From Bacteroidales bacterium (GTDB lineage Bacteria > Bacteroidota > Bacteroidia > Bacteroidales > VadinHA17), in the NCBI GenBank assembly GCA_022865305.1, contig JALHSP010000157.1:1-64000 (forward strand): 64,000 nt of DNA. Direction: 5' to 3'. Numbering within the stretch: the stretch's first letter is position 1; each line of letters opens with the position of its first letter. A program made the translations under genes and the position numbers. Positions 26,813 to 36,102 of the stretch are shown here, piece after piece. Below the pieces are notes generated by a model that saw only the letters and a list, made by a program, of their open reading frames with translations, was not told the DNA's origin and did not search any database.

Positions 26813-27673
26813 ATGCAAAAGGGAAGGCGGTTACCCGGATGGTTTAAAATGCAGAGGGCAAGCGGAGAAAACTATTCCAGGGTGAAACGTCTGATTGAGA
26901 ACAATCATCTTCATACAATCTGTACCAGCGGAAATTGTCCGAATATAGGAGAATGCTGGAATTCCGGCACAGCTACATTCATGATACTTGGAGATATATG
27001 CACAAGAGCATGCAAATTCTGTGCTACCACAACCGGTAAACCACTCCCTCCTGATCCTGCCGAGCCGGAACGTCTGGCAGAATCTGTCAGAGCTTTGAAC
27101 TTGAAACATTGTGTGATAACCTCAGTTGACCGGGACGATCTTTATGACGGCGGGGCATCTGTCTGGGCGGAAGTGATAAAATATGTCAGGCAGATAAATC
27201 CTTTAACAACAATCGAAACATTAATTCCCGATTTTGATGGGGAATATGATTGCTTAAAGAAAATTATCGACGCCGGTCCTGATGTGATATCCCATAATAT
27301 AGAGACTGTAAGACGGCTTACTCCAATGATCCGGACAAAGGCAAAATATGAAAGAAGCCTTGACATTCTCAGATATATATCACAAAAAGGAAAGATTACA
27401 AAGTCAGGTTTTATGCTTGGTCTTGGAGAAACTGAGAAGGAAATATACGAAACCATTGATGATCTGTTTGCAACAGAATGCAAAATATTGACTATCGGAC
27501 AATACCTTAAACCATCTCCAAATCATATGGAAGTAGTCAATTATGTTATGCCTGAAAAGTTTGAAAAATACAGGCAATCAGCCATGAGGAAAGGATTTGA
27601 ATTTGTCGAGAGCAGCCCTCTTGTACGTTCCTCATTTCATGCTGAGAAACATGTAAAGACTGGATTATTATGA
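26813..27673 (+). CDS. lipA: Lipoyl synthase
   Basis: LipA is a radical-SAM enzyme that inserts two sulfurs into octanoyl groups on lipoyl domains. I take the ATG at 26813 (MQKGRRLPGW), giving 286 residues; an in-frame ATG at 26783 would add ten unconserved residues. The auxiliary cluster cysteines are Cys37, Cys42 and Cys48 (CTSGNCPNIGEC), and the SAM-cluster cysteines are Cys63, Cys67 and Cys70 (CTRACKFC). The conserved C-terminal serine lies in SSPLVRSSFHA. It is followed by lipB and recJ on the same strand. Confidence 0.96.
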   Translation: MQKGRRLPGWFKMQRASGENYSRVKRLIENNHLHTICTSGNCPNIGECWNSGTATFMILGDICTRACKFCATTTGKPLPPDPAEPERLAESVRALNLKHCVITSVDRDDLYDGGASVWAEVIKYVRQINPLTTIETLIPDFDGEYDCLKKIIDAGPDVISHNIETVRRLTPMIRTKAKYERSLDILRYISQKGKITKSGFMLGLGETEKEIYETIDDLFATECKILTIGQYLKPSPNHMEVVNYVMPEKFEKYRQSAMRKGFEFVESSPLVRSSFHAEKHVKTGLL

Positions 27674-27706
27674 TTACATTGAGGCAGCAAAATATGAGTA
27701 CCTGGT

Positions 27707-28414
27707 TTGAGCTATAGTGTTAAATATGAGGATATTGGTCTTAAGGATTATAAAGAGACCTGGGATTATCAGGCAGAAATCTTTAAAGAACTTGTTGAAG
27801 GGAAAAAGGCGGGGCAATACAATAATAAATCAGGAACCAGCTCTCTTCATGGGACATTAATTTTTGTGGAACATCCGCATGTATATACGCTTGGTAAAAA
27901 CGGTTCTGAAAATAATTTGCTTCTTGATTTTATACAGCTACGGGCAAAAGATGCAAAATTTTACAGGATCGACAGGGGCGGAGATATAACTTATCATGGT
28001 CCCGGGCAAATTGTCGGATACCCGATCTTTGACCTGGAAGAATTAAACATAGGACTGAAAGAATACATTTTCCGGCTTGAAGAGACCATTATTGATACAA
28101 TAAGAGAGTTTGGACTTAAAGGTTCCAGACTGGAAGGAGGTACCGGTGTCTGGTTTGATCCTGAAATTCAGGGGAAAGCGAGAAAGATATGCGCTATAGG
28201 TGTGAAAGCCAGCAGGTATGTTACAATGCATGGATTTGCATTTAATGTCAACACCGACCTTTCATATTTCAATTATATAAATCCATGTGGATTTACTGAC
28301 AAAGGTGTCACATCACTCGAGAAAGAGACGGGAAAGAGACAGGAAATGAATAAAGTAAAAAATATTATCAGGAAGAAATTCAGGGATACCTTTGATCTTG
28401 ATTGGACAGAATAA
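27707..28414 (+). CDS. lipB: Octanoyl-[ACP]:protein octanoyltransferase LipB
   Basis: LipB moves octanoyl groups from ACP to lipoyl domains, providing the LipA substrate. The 235-residue protein shows HPHVYTLGKNG, RIDRGGDITYHGPGQIVGYPI (the family signature), ICAIGVKASRYVTMHGFAFNV with the catalytic Lys, and NPCGFTDKGVTSL with the catalytic Cys. The only usable start in frame is TTG at 27707, because a stop codon lies four codons upstream. It lies 33 bases after lipA and 9 bases before recJ. Confidence 0.95.
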   Translation: MSYSVKYEDIGLKDYKETWDYQAEIFKELVEGKKAGQYNNKSGTSSLHGTLIFVEHPHVYTLGKNGSENNLLLDFIQLRAKDAKFYRIDRGGDITYHGPGQIVGYPIFDLEELNIGLKEYIFRLEETIIDTIREFGLKGSRLEGGTGVWFDPEIQGKARKICAIGVKASRYVTMHGFAFNVNTDLSYFNYINPCGFTDKGVTSLEKETGKRQEMNKVKNIIRKKFRDTFDLDWTE

Positions 28415-28423
28415 GAAAAACAG

Positions 28424-30151
28424 ATGGAAAAGAGATGGATTATTAAGGATAGGGGAGAGATTGCCGTTGTAAAACAGCTGGCAGGAGTTCTTGGAGTATC
28501 TGAATCACTGGCAAATCTGATGGTTCAGAGGAATATTACTACTCCTGAAGAAGCTAATGCATTTTTTAATCCAAGTTTGGATTATCTTAACGATCCTTTT
28601 CTTATGAAAGGCATGAATATTGCAATTGACAGACTTTCAACTGCAATAAAGAAACATGAAAAGATACTTGTTTACGGTGATTATGATGTGGATGGCACTA
28701 CAGCCGTGGCGCTGGTCTATTCATTTCTGAAAGATCAGTATTCAAATGTTGAATACTATATACCAGACAGATATAAAGAAGGTTATGGAGTTTCGTTTCA
28801 GGGCCTTGATTTTGCTTACCAGAACAATTGCAAAGTTGTTATAACCCTCGATTGCGGAATTAAAGCTGTAGAAAAGATCCAGTATGCGAAAACAAAAGGA
28901 CTCGATGTTATAGTCTGCGATCATCATTACCCTGGTAATGAAATACCTAAAGCTCTTGCCGTTCTCGATCCCAAACAGCCAGGTTGTAGTTATCCCTATA
29001 AAGAACTTTCCGGATGCGGTGTCGGGTTTAAGCTTATTCATGCCTATTCAAGGATTCATGGCATACCTTTCAGTGCTATTGCGAATTACCTCGACCTTGT
29101 TGCAGTGAGCATTGCATCGGATATCGTACCTATAACAGGAGAGAACAGGATACTCGCCTATTTTGGTCTGAAGCAGTTGAATGAATCTCCGCGAACCGGA
29201 TTGAAAGAGATCATAAGAGAGGCTGAAGTATTCAGGGTATTGACTATTGAAGATGTTGTTTTTAAAGTAGGTCCCAGAATAAATGCGGCCGGCAGAATGG
29301 AGACAGGAAGTAAAGCAGTTGAGCTCCTTATTTCGAATGATACAAAATTAGCGACCGGGATAAGCAAGGAGATCAACAATTTTAATATCGAACGCAGAAG
29401 TGTGGACCGGACGATTACTATGGAAGCGATGAGAATGATATCGGAGGACCATCGAAGAGTAAATGCGAAAACAACAGTCCTTTTTAATCCTTCCTGGAAA
29501 AAAGGAGTTATTGGTATTGTAGCTTCCCGTCTCATTGAAACATACTACCGGCCAACTGTTATTCTAACCGAATCAAATGGTTTTGCTACCGGTTCTGCAA
29601 GGTCAGTACAGGGATATGATCTTTATCAGGCAATAGAAGCATGCGGAGATCTTCTTGAAAGTTTTGGAGGACATATGTTTGCGGCAGGACTTACTATGAA
29701 GAAAGAAAATATTCAGCCATTCATTGAGAGATTTGAACAATTTGTCAATAAAACTATTACCGAAGATCAGTTGTTGCCCAGGGTGTTTATTGATACTGAA
29801 CTCGATTTCTCGGAAATTAATGAAGAGTTTTTCAGGGTGATGAGTCAGTTTCAGCCATATGGCCCTGAAAACATGTCACCGATTTTTCTCTCGAGAAATG
29901 TATTTGACAGTGGCACCGGGCGGATGGTTGGCTCGAGCGGAGAACACCTTAAGCTTGAGCTTTGCCAGGAATCAACCGGTACAAAAACTTTCCCTGCAAT
30001 TGCATTTGGCCAGGCAAATCAGTTTGAATACATAAGGGGAGGAAATCCATTTGATATCTGTTATTCAATTGAGATGAATGAATTCAGGGGAAACAAAAAC
30101 CTTCAGCTTAATATCCGGGATATTAAAACACCCGACAGCACAACTAATTAG
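28424..30151 (+). CDS. recJ: Single-stranded-DNA-specific exonuclease RecJ
   Basis: RecJ degrades single-stranded DNA 5' to 3' in recombination and repair. The 575-residue protein shows the phosphoesterase motifs VYGDYDVDGTTAVAL, TLDCGIKA, CDHHYPG (DHH) and VAVSIASDIVP. The DHHA1 part has GHMFAAGLTM, and a C-terminal OB-fold segment follows. It is the last gene of the lipA-lipB-recJ run. Its stop overlaps the stop of the convergent gene by 4 bases. Confidence 0.96.
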   Translation: MEKRWIIKDRGEIAVVKQLAGVLGVSESLANLMVQRNITTPEEANAFFNPSLDYLNDPFLMKGMNIAIDRLSTAIKKHEKILVYGDYDVDGTTAVALVYSFLKDQYSNVEYYIPDRYKEGYGVSFQGLDFAYQNNCKVVITLDCGIKAVEKIQYAKTKGLDVIVCDHHYPGNEIPKALAVLDPKQPGCSYPYKELSGCGVGFKLIHAYSRIHGIPFSAIANYLDLVAVSIASDIVPITGENRILAYFGLKQLNESPRTGLKEIIREAEVFRVLTIEDVVFKVGPRINAAGRMETGSKAVELLISNDTKLATGISKEINNFNIERRSVDRTITMEAMRMISEDHRRVNAKTTVLFNPSWKKGVIGIVASRLIETYYRPTVILTESNGFATGSARSVQGYDLYQAIEACGDLLESFGGHMFAAGLTMKKENIQPFIERFEQFVNKTITEDQLLPRVFIDTELDFSEINEEFFRVMSQFQPYGPENMSPIFLSRNVFDSGTGRMVGSSGEHLKLELCQESTGTKTFPAIAFGQANQFEYIRGGNPFDICYSIEMNEFRGNKNLQLNIRDIKTPDSTTN

Positions 30152-32118
30152 AACCAAACCCTGAATTGAATTCTTAATTCGTCACGATTTTCTGATAAAG
30201 TATTTCCGTTAAAGTAGCTTGTCAGTCCATATTTAAACCGTAATTCAGCAATATCACGTATCTCCCATTTTACCATCACGTAACTACGAGTGCCTTCTCC
30301 TGAAAGAGCTGGAATATTAAAAGTGTAAAGAAGGTCATTTTCGTATGAATAAAGCCTTGAGTCCCAGTTATCGGTATTAAAAATACAATACCTGATCCAT
30401 ATTGTTATCGGTGCCTGCCTGAACTTGTAAGCAACATCCTGCAACATTAGTATTCCTTTGCTTTCAGATGGTATGGAAATCTTGTAATTAATACAGGAGG
30501 AGAGAATAAGATTTTTATCCGGAGAATATTTTACAAGACATTTTAATGCTCTGTTTGAAATCTCTGCCATATTGGCTATGCCCTGATCTTCATTGAAGTT
30601 CAGCATTGAAGACCTGATGTTATAAGACAAATCAAAAATGATCTTTTCCGTAACAAGATATTTCAGCTTTATTTCCTTTTTCCTGGCGACTGACGGAGAA
30701 CTGCTCCGGTATTTTAACCAGGGAAAATAGCTGATATCACAACCGGCACTGATAAACAGATGCTTTGCAGCCTCGAAAGTGAAATTGCCAAGCATACCCT
30801 GCTCATTGCTGGGATACAGGCTGTTTCCCGGCCCCTTGCCATGAAAACTATGGAAGCCCGGGGAGTAATTCCTGTATAGGAAATTAATCGCGAGTCTGTC
30901 CGAAGGTCTCAATGTAATTCCCTGTACAAGCGCCAGGTTACGAAAATCATTGGCAGAAAGTTCTCCGAACAATAAAATTTTCTTAACGAGGCTGTTATAA
31001 TAAAATGTATAGATATTGTTACTCTTTCCTCCAAATTTAAATAGATCTTCAGGCTTACCGCTTTCCCCATTTACAGGTAGTGAAAAACTGCTTCCAGACC
31101 AGACTAAGCCAACTCTTAGAAATGAGAAATCATATGTACAGTTAACTCCGATTGATGTTTCAGTGACAACATCTTTTTTCAGCATAAGGGATAATGTATT
31201 ATGAAGGCCTGTTTTATAGAAATCTTCAATAAAAAGACTTGATGAATCTGTTGGTGAGTTGAGCGTTCCATCAATTCTATTTTGAGAATAGAAAAGTGAT
31301 AATCCCAGGTTCCTTAGGGAGAATTCTGCTGCTGCTCCCCTGAAGAAATTATTTTCATCGGTCGATGTGTATGGTCTTATTTCATTTCTTCCCGACATAT
31401 ACCCGGGTGCTGTAAGAGAAAGGCCTGTACGGATGCCGGTATTGATATTTGTTCCCTGGCCGAAACGCGCACCATAATCACCGATTATTATCCTTCTTAT
31501 AAAACCCTGACCATTATAGGAAAGATTTGCTGAAAGGAAATCTGGAAGAGGAGGCTTACCTGTCAGTGTTTTTTCCCCGGGATCTTTTTCAATTGTAAAT
31601 CCCCCTGAAATGTGTCCTGCCGTGAACTTATATTTTGAAAGAATTCTCCAGGGTGAACCAACATCTGAAGAATCTCTTTCGCCTGGTTTTATTATAAGAT
31701 TTGTTAATAAAGTGTTTCTCCATGTCGCATAAGCCGGTTGGTCATTAACATTATTTTCAATGGTAATAAATGGGACCATCATTTCTGCTGTCTGCTGGTC
31801 AAATCCCGGGATACCGGTTATTTCATATATTGAAACTAACAATCCTGATGTTTTAACATAATCGGCGATTGCCTTGATCTGGAAATCAGAGAGAAAAAAG
31901 AGCCGGGATATTTCATTCTCATCTCCCGAGTTAATACTTACAGGATTTTCGGACAGCTCATGAAGCCGTTCAATAAAAAGAGTTATTGCCTCAGGATCCG
32001 ATTCATCGGAAGCCAGACCTTCCGCAATACTTATGATTATCTCTGAGAGATTCTCATTCTGACAGAAAACTATCTCAGGTAACAAACTGAAAATCAAAAT
32101 ATAAAAACATTTATGCAT
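30148..32118 (-). CDS. Helix-hairpin-helix protein with outer-membrane barrel-like C-terminus
   Basis: The 656-residue protein has a signal peptide (about 1-20) and an N-terminal alpha-helical region. It contains two helix-hairpin-helix-like units (about residues 55-125): EISRLFFLSDFQIKAIADYV and LVSIYEITGIPGFDQQTAEMMVPFI, as in ComEA-type proteins. The remaining roughly 500 residues alternate beta-strand patterns with GDYGARFGQGTNI and many aromatic-rich strands, ending in a Phe (RVWF), which suggests an outer-membrane barrel. Proteins of this layout occur in Bacteroidota, but I know of no assigned function. A role in DNA binding at the surface is only a guess. It ends against recJ. Confidence 0.72.
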   Translation of the reverse strand: MHKCFYILIFSLLPEIVFCQNENLSEIIISIAEGLASDESDPEAITLFIERLHELSENPVSINSGDENEISRLFFLSDFQIKAIADYVKTSGLLVSIYEITGIPGFDQQTAEMMVPFITIENNVNDQPAYATWRNTLLTNLIIKPGERDSSDVGSPWRILSKYKFTAGHISGGFTIEKDPGEKTLTGKPPLPDFLSANLSYNGQGFIRRIIIGDYGARFGQGTNINTGIRTGLSLTAPGYMSGRNEIRPYTSTDENNFFRGAAAEFSLRNLGLSLFYSQNRIDGTLNSPTDSSSLFIEDFYKTGLHNTLSLMLKKDVVTETSIGVNCTYDFSFLRVGLVWSGSSFSLPVNGESGKPEDLFKFGGKSNNIYTFYYNSLVKKILLFGELSANDFRNLALVQGITLRPSDRLAINFLYRNYSPGFHSFHGKGPGNSLYPSNEQGMLGNFTFEAAKHLFISAGCDISYFPWLKYRSSSPSVARKKEIKLKYLVTEKIIFDLSYNIRSSMLNFNEDQGIANMAEISNRALKCLVKYSPDKNLILSSCINYKISIPSESKGILMLQDVAYKFRQAPITIWIRYCIFNTDNWDSRLYSYENDLLYTFNIPALSGEGTRSYVMVKWEIRDIAELRFKYGLTSYFNGNTLSENRDELRIQFRVWF

Positions 32119-32150
32119 AAAGAATTTTTACTGAGCAGTTTTATTTTGAC

Positions 32151-32246
32151 CTCAAAGAGCACTAAGTTCACACTAAGGGCACAAAGGATTTTATCGGCTC
32201 TATATCTACCTTTGTTCTTTGTGATTTTCCTTCGTGTCCTTTGTGG
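32151..32246. repeat. Long imperfect inverted repeat (CACAAAGG type)
   Basis: The left arm (32151-32187) and right arm (32209-32246) are imperfect complements about 37 bases long with a loop of about 21 bases. Each arm consists of three or four short units such as CACAAAGG or CACTAAG, about 10 bases apart. It fills the gap between the HhH-barrel gene and the PorV-like gene, both on the minus strand. It lacks a clean T-run and does not look like a standard terminator. Confidence 0.75.
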
Positions 32247-32254
32247 TTTACAAT

Positions 32255-33103
32255 TCATTTTATTTTGAATATCAGTGAACAGGATGACGTAAATCCCAGT
32301 TTTTCATGAGTTGCAAAACTAAGATCGAGGTTTAAAAATTTCACCAGGTACCCTAAACCAAAACTGAATGAAGTATTTTCGGTACAGAATCCGCCCCTGA
32401 GCCGGAAATTTCTTGCTGCCTCATATTCAAATCCTGTCCTGAGCAACAATTTTTTCCCTGAACTCATTTCCGCTTCTGCCCCTGCAAACAGTACATTGCT
32501 TAATTCAATCCCTGCACCAGCCCTTAGACTTGTGGGTAAGGATGTCCTTCTGATAGAGTTGGGCACAGGATTGAAAATATGTAACCCGATCTTAATATTT
32601 TCCTGAGGTATAACGGTCAAGCCTGCTTCACAGGTAACAGAATGAAAATTATCGTATTCACCGGTGGTCCTTTCTGAGAAATAATCAACCTGGATCCCGG
32701 CTGCAATTTTTTCACCGAGTGCTAGTCCACAGGCAACTCCACCCATCTCTCTTCTGAAATAGGAGTATCCGAAATGTGAATAAACAATACCTAATGATGC
32801 CCTTCCTGCCGGAATGACAATTCCTGCCATCCGCGTTCCCAGTTCACTAATATTGAACCTGTTTTCATAGTTGATTCCCGCTGAAAATGATCTGTTATAA
32901 GCCAGCAAAGCCTGGTTATGGAATGACGACCAGAATCCGGTCTTCATAATACATACTGATCCCATCCCCGCTTCGCCTGCCCCTGCCGGTAAATGATACA
33001 GATCACCGGCTGAAGCGGGTAATGAGAGAAGAATTATTAAGACAGAAACAGATTTCTTTTGCAGCGAGCTCAACTGTTTCAAAAATATATTACTAAGATA
33101 CAA
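32255..33103 (-). CDS. PorV/PorQ-like outer-membrane barrel protein
   Basis: The 282-residue frame has a signal peptide ending near LPASAG, followed by GAGEAGMGSVCIMKTGFWSSFHNQALLA. This is the opening of PorV/PorQ-type (FadL-like) barrels in Bacteroidota. The rest is regular beta-strand sequence ending in FKIK. There is no ATG near the 5' end: TTG at 33103 is the longest start, and TTG at 33073 gives a neater signal peptide. A TATTTTTG box (33080-33087, minus) lies inside the longer version, which favours the shorter start. Function is unknown; T9SS-linked substrate handling is possible. Confidence 0.68.
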   Translation of the reverse strand: MYLSNIFLKQLSSLQKKSVSVLIILLSLPASAGDLYHLPAGAGEAGMGSVCIMKTGFWSSFHNQALLAYNRSFSAGINYENRFNISELGTRMAGIVIPAGRASLGIVYSHFGYSYFRREMGGVACGLALGEKIAAGIQVDYFSERTTGEYDNFHSVTCEAGLTVIPQENIKIGLHIFNPVPNSIRRTSLPTSLRAGAGIELSNVLFAGAEAEMSSGKKLLLRTGFEYEAARNFRLRGGFCTENTSFSFGLGYLVKFLNLDLSFATHEKLGFTSSCSLIFKIK

Positions 33104-33154
33104 AAAAAATCAATCCGGTAGCAGAATTAATCAGATTTTTTTCTCTTAGTGTTA

Positions 33155-33223
33155 CCCCCCAACCCCCCTGAAGGGGGCTAAATAGCGTCCTGATTTTAAC
33201 CCCCCTTTAGGGGGGCAGGGGGG
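33155..33223. repeat. GC-tract palindromic repeat, copy B (double hairpin)
   Basis: C6-AA-C6-TGAA-G5, then a 22-base AT-rich spacer (CTAAATAGCGTCCTGATTTT plus AA), then C6-TTTA-G6-CA-G6. Two C/G hairpins face each other, and the outer tracts also pair. The spacer is the reverse complement, with two mismatches, of the spacer of copy D at 51268, so B and D are the same element in opposite orientation. Confidence 0.88.
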
Positions 33224-33230
33224 CGCTTAA

Positions 33231-33263
33231 ACCCTTCAGGAGGGTGTCCCGAATTGCGGGACA
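33231..33263. repeat. Two small hairpins beside repeat copy B
   Basis: ACCCT-TCAGG-AGGGT (33231-33245) is followed directly by TGTCCCG-AATTG-CGGGACA (33245-33263). Together with copy B they make a block of at least four hairpins between purE and the PorV-like gene. The second hairpin is GC-rich but lacks a T-run on either side. Confidence 0.6.
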
Positions 33264-33286
33264 GTGGGATTTTTTACGCCTATAGA

Positions 33287-33793
33287 TTAGTTAGTTTTGT
33301 ACCTGAATTTTACACTTTTAAGCTCCGCATTGGCCTCCACACTTTTATTTTTCAGGCTCTCTTTATATTTAACGACCTCTTTCAAGATTTCCTCATTACC
33401 AACTCCGATGATCTGTGCTGCAAGTATTCCTGCATTCTGTGCAGCATTTACCCCGACTGTTGCAACCGGTATTCCCGGAGGCATCTGTAAAATAGAAAAT
33501 ATTGAATCGAGTCCATCAAGTGACGCATTGATTGGCACACCGATAACAGGAAGAGGGGTCATTGATGCAATTACCCCGGGCAGATGAGCTGCCATACCAG
33601 CTGCAGCAATTATCACCTTTATTCCCCTTTTTGCAGCTCCTTTCGCAAACTTCTCAACCTCCTCAGGTGTTCTGTGAGCCGACAGGGCATTCATTTCGAA
33701 TGGTATTCTGAAATCATTAAGTATTTGGGCAGCTTTTTCCATAACCGTGAGATCGGATGTACTTCCCATTATTATGCTTACGATAGGTTCCAT
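33287..33793 (-). CDS. purE: 5-(carboxyamino)imidazole ribonucleotide mutase PurE
   Basis: PurE (class I) converts N5-CAIR to CAIR in purine synthesis. The 168-residue protein shows IIMGSTSDLTVMEKA, NALSAHRTPEEVEKFA (the SAHR active-site motif with His), IAAAGMAAHLPGVIAS and GVPINASLDGLDSIFSILQMPPGIPVATV. No purK is adjacent. It is transcribed from its own promoter box at 33827, divergent from hpt, and ends near the hairpin block. Confidence 0.96.
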   Translation of the reverse strand: MEPIVSIIMGSTSDLTVMEKAAQILNDFRIPFEMNALSAHRTPEEVEKFAKGAAKRGIKVIIAAAGMAAHLPGVIASMTPLPVIGVPINASLDGLDSIFSILQMPPGIPVATVGVNAAQNAGILAAQIIGVGNEEILKEVVKYKESLKNKSVEANAELKSVKFRYKTN

Positions 33794-33826
33794 CTGAAAT
33801 ATTTTAATTTAACTTCCTGATAAGGA

Positions 33827-33834
33827 CAAAAATA
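33827..33834 (-). promoter_or_regulatory. Putative -7 promoter box of purE
   Basis: On the minus strand this reads TATTTTTG, matching TAnnTTTG, 34 bases before the purE ATG in the 92-base gap shared with hpt. No PurR-type operator was recognised. Confidence 0.5.
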
Positions 33835-33885
33835 AGCTATTATTTTCATATTTTCGCAGCTGCTGATTATTCAAAAATTGTCTTT

Positions 33886-34422
33886 ATGAAAGAAGTCAGG
33901 ATCCTCGACAAAAAGTTCAGGGAACTTATCTCCGAGCAGGCAATTCAAAAAAGAGTTGGTGAAATTGCTTTACAGATCAACCGTGACTTCGTTGGCAGTG
34001 AGGTAATTTTTGTCGGAATACTTAACGGTGCTTTTATGTTTGCAGCCGACCTGTTCAGAAAAATTGACCTGACAGCCCGGATAACATTTGTCAAGCTGGC
34101 TTCCTATCAGGGTACCAGTTCAACAGGAACTATCATGGAGCTGATAGGATGGAATGAGGATTTAGTGAATAAAAATATTGTTGTGATAGAGGATATTGTA
34201 GATACAGGAGCTACATTGGAGCGAATAGTTAATGAACTCGTTATAAGAAATGTTGCAGGGATAAAGATTGCGACAATGCTTTTAAAGCCGACTGCTTATA
34301 CCAGGGATATCCCGATTGATTATATCGGTTTCGAGATACCAAACAATTTCGTGGTAGGTTATGGTCTTGATTATAATGGCTTCGGACGTAACCTGTCTGA
34401 AGTATATACATTAGTACGTTAA
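33886..34422 (+). CDS. hpt: Hypoxanthine phosphoribosyltransferase
   Basis: Hpt salvages hypoxanthine and often guanine using PRPP. The 178-residue protein shows GILNGAFMFAADLFRKI, the flexible-loop region KLASYQGTSSTG, the PRPP-binding motif VVIEDIVDTGATL and the C-terminal purine-side segment DYIGFEIPNNFVVGYGLDYN. It lies 17 bases before adk, so purine salvage and adenylate kinase are probably cotranscribed. It is divergent from purE. Confidence 0.95.
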   Translation: MKEVRILDKKFRELISEQAIQKRVGEIALQINRDFVGSEVIFVGILNGAFMFAADLFRKIDLTARITFVKLASYQGTSSTGTIMELIGWNEDLVNKNIVVIEDIVDTGATLERIVNELVIRNVAGIKIATMLLKPTAYTRDIPIDYIGFEIPNNFVVGYGLDYNGFGRNLSEVYTLVR

Positions 34423-34439
34423 ATCAAATAATTCTTTCT

Positions 34440-35015
34440 ATGGTTAATTTTCTGATTTTTGGTCCTCCCGGCTCAGGTAAGGGAACCCAATCTGTAAAAC
34501 TTGCTGAAAAATTCAATCTTGTTCATCTTTCTACCGGTGACATGCTGCGTGCTGAGATAGCCACAGGTACAGATCTTGGCAAGAGAATGAGTTCTATAAT
34601 GTCGAAAGGTGAACTTGTTCCCGATGAGGTGGTGATTGAGATGATTGCCTGTAAAATAGACCACAGTAAAGGATCAGCAGGATTTCTGTTTGACGGCTTT
34701 CCCCGGACGGTAGCTCAGACTATTGCACTTGAAAAAATGCTGAATGACAGGAAAATGAAGATTGACAGCGTGCTGGTTCTGGAAGTGGAACATGATGAGC
34801 TTGTAAAAAGATTGGTCGCAAGAGCCGAGTTATCGGGAAGGCCTGATGATAAAGACCCTGCAGTTATCGAAAACCGGATTGATGTCTACAAATCGAAAAC
34901 AGAACCAATCATTAATTACTGCCGTGAAAGAGGTATCTATCAACCTGTTAACGGGATGGGATCAATTGAGGATGTCTTCAGAAGGTTGAGTAAATATATG
35001 AAAAAATATCTGTAA
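34440..35015 (+). CDS. adk: Adenylate kinase
   Basis: Adk balances AMP, ADP and ATP. The 191-residue protein has the P-loop GPPGSGKGT (8-16), STGDMLRAEI, the signature FDGFPRTVAQ and RAELSGRPDD. At 191 residues it is the short form without the zinc-binding LID insertion. It sits between hpt and obgE; the hpt-adk-obgE order on one strand is, as far as I recall, common in Bacteroidota. Confidence 0.97.
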   Translation: MVNFLIFGPPGSGKGTQSVKLAEKFNLVHLSTGDMLRAEIATGTDLGKRMSSIMSKGELVPDEVVIEMIACKIDHSKGSAGFLFDGFPRTVAQTIALEKMLNDRKMKIDSVLVLEVEHDELVKRLVARAELSGRPDDKDPAVIENRIDVYKSKTEPIINYCRERGIYQPVNGMGSIEDVFRRLSKYMKKYL

Positions 35016-35100
35016 TTTATTTTAAATATAGTGGAAACTGAGCGGGAGAGTGGGAGAAACATCCATTCACCCACTATCCTATTCCTAAACAATATAGATC

Positions 35101-36093
35101 ATGTCGGGTTCCAATTTTGTCGATTATATTAAAATATTCTGTCGTTCCGGAAACGGGGGTGCAGGATCGGCACATTTCCGGAGAGAGAAATTTATCCCCA
35201 AGGGAGGACCTGACGGAGGTGACGGAGGAAGGGGCGGACATGTCATCCTTCGTGGTAACAGCCAGATGTGGACTCTGCTTCATCTAAGGTATCAACGCCA
35301 TGTTTTTGCAGGTAATGGAGTACCAGGCGGTTCTCAGCAGTCAACAGGCGCTAATGGCAAAGATATATTTATTGAAGTTCCGCTTGGCACTGTTGCCAGA
35401 AATGGCGAATCGGAAGAGATGATATTTGAGATAACAGCACACGGTGAGGAAAAAATTCTTGCAAAAGGAGGCAGAGGCGGACTCGGGAATACACATTTTA
35501 AATCTGCCACAAACCAGACCCCGCGTTTTGCCCAGCCTGGTGAACAGGGAGTTGAAAACTGGTTTATTCTGGAACTGAAAATACTTGCTGATGTCGGTCT
35601 GGTAGGATTTCCTAATGCTGGCAAGTCAACACTTCTTTCGGTTATAACTGCTGCAAAACCAAAGATAGCAGATTATCCGTTTACAACACTTGTACCTAAT
35701 TTGGGGATTGTCAGCTACCGTGATGACAAATCATTTGTCATGGCCGACATGCCGGGAATAATTGAAGGAGCTCATGAAGGAAAAGGATTGGGTATAAGGT
35801 TTCTGAGGCATATTGAACGAAACTCCATACTTCTTTTTATGGTTCCTGCGGACAGTAAAAACATCAGAGAAGAGTTTGAAATTCTGATTAACGAACTCGG
35901 GATGTATAACAGGGAACTACTAGACAAGAAACGTGTACTAGCAATTTCCAAATCCGATTTGCTTGATGAGGAGTTGGTGAATGAAATCAGAAAAGATCTG
36001 CCTGATCTTCCCCGGGTATTCATTTCATCAGTTACGGGACAAGGTTTGCCCACTCTTAAGGATATGCTCTGGAAAGTAATGAATGATTTTTAA
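35101..36093 (+). CDS. obgE: GTPase ObgE/CgtA
   Basis: Obg is a ribosome-associated GTPase needed for 50S maturation and stress responses. The 330-residue protein has the glycine-rich Obg fold ([27 protein letters not shown]) in the first 160 residues. The G domain follows: G1 GFPNAGKST (169-177), G3 [16 protein letters not shown] and an NKxD-like SKSD. The C-terminal OCT domain found in some bacteria is absent. It lies 85 bases after adk and 9 bases before the PAP2 gene. Confidence 0.97.
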   Translation: MSGSNFVDYIKIFCRSGNGGAGSAHFRREKFIPKGGPDGGDGGRGGHVILRGNSQMWTLLHLRYQRHVFAGNGVPGGSQQSTGANGKDIFIEVPLGTVARNGESEEMIFEITAHGEEKILAKGGRGGLGNTHFKSATNQTPRFAQPGEQGVENWFILELKILADVGLVGFPNAGKSTLLSVITAAKPKIADYPFTTLVPNLGIVSYRDDKSFVMADMPGIIEGAHEGKGLGIRFLRHIERNSILLFMVPADSKNIREEFEILINELGMYNRELLDKKRVLAISKSDLLDEELVNEIRKDLPDLPRVFISSVTGQGLPTLKDMLWKVMNDF

Positions 36094-36102
36094 AGCTTCT
36101 CT

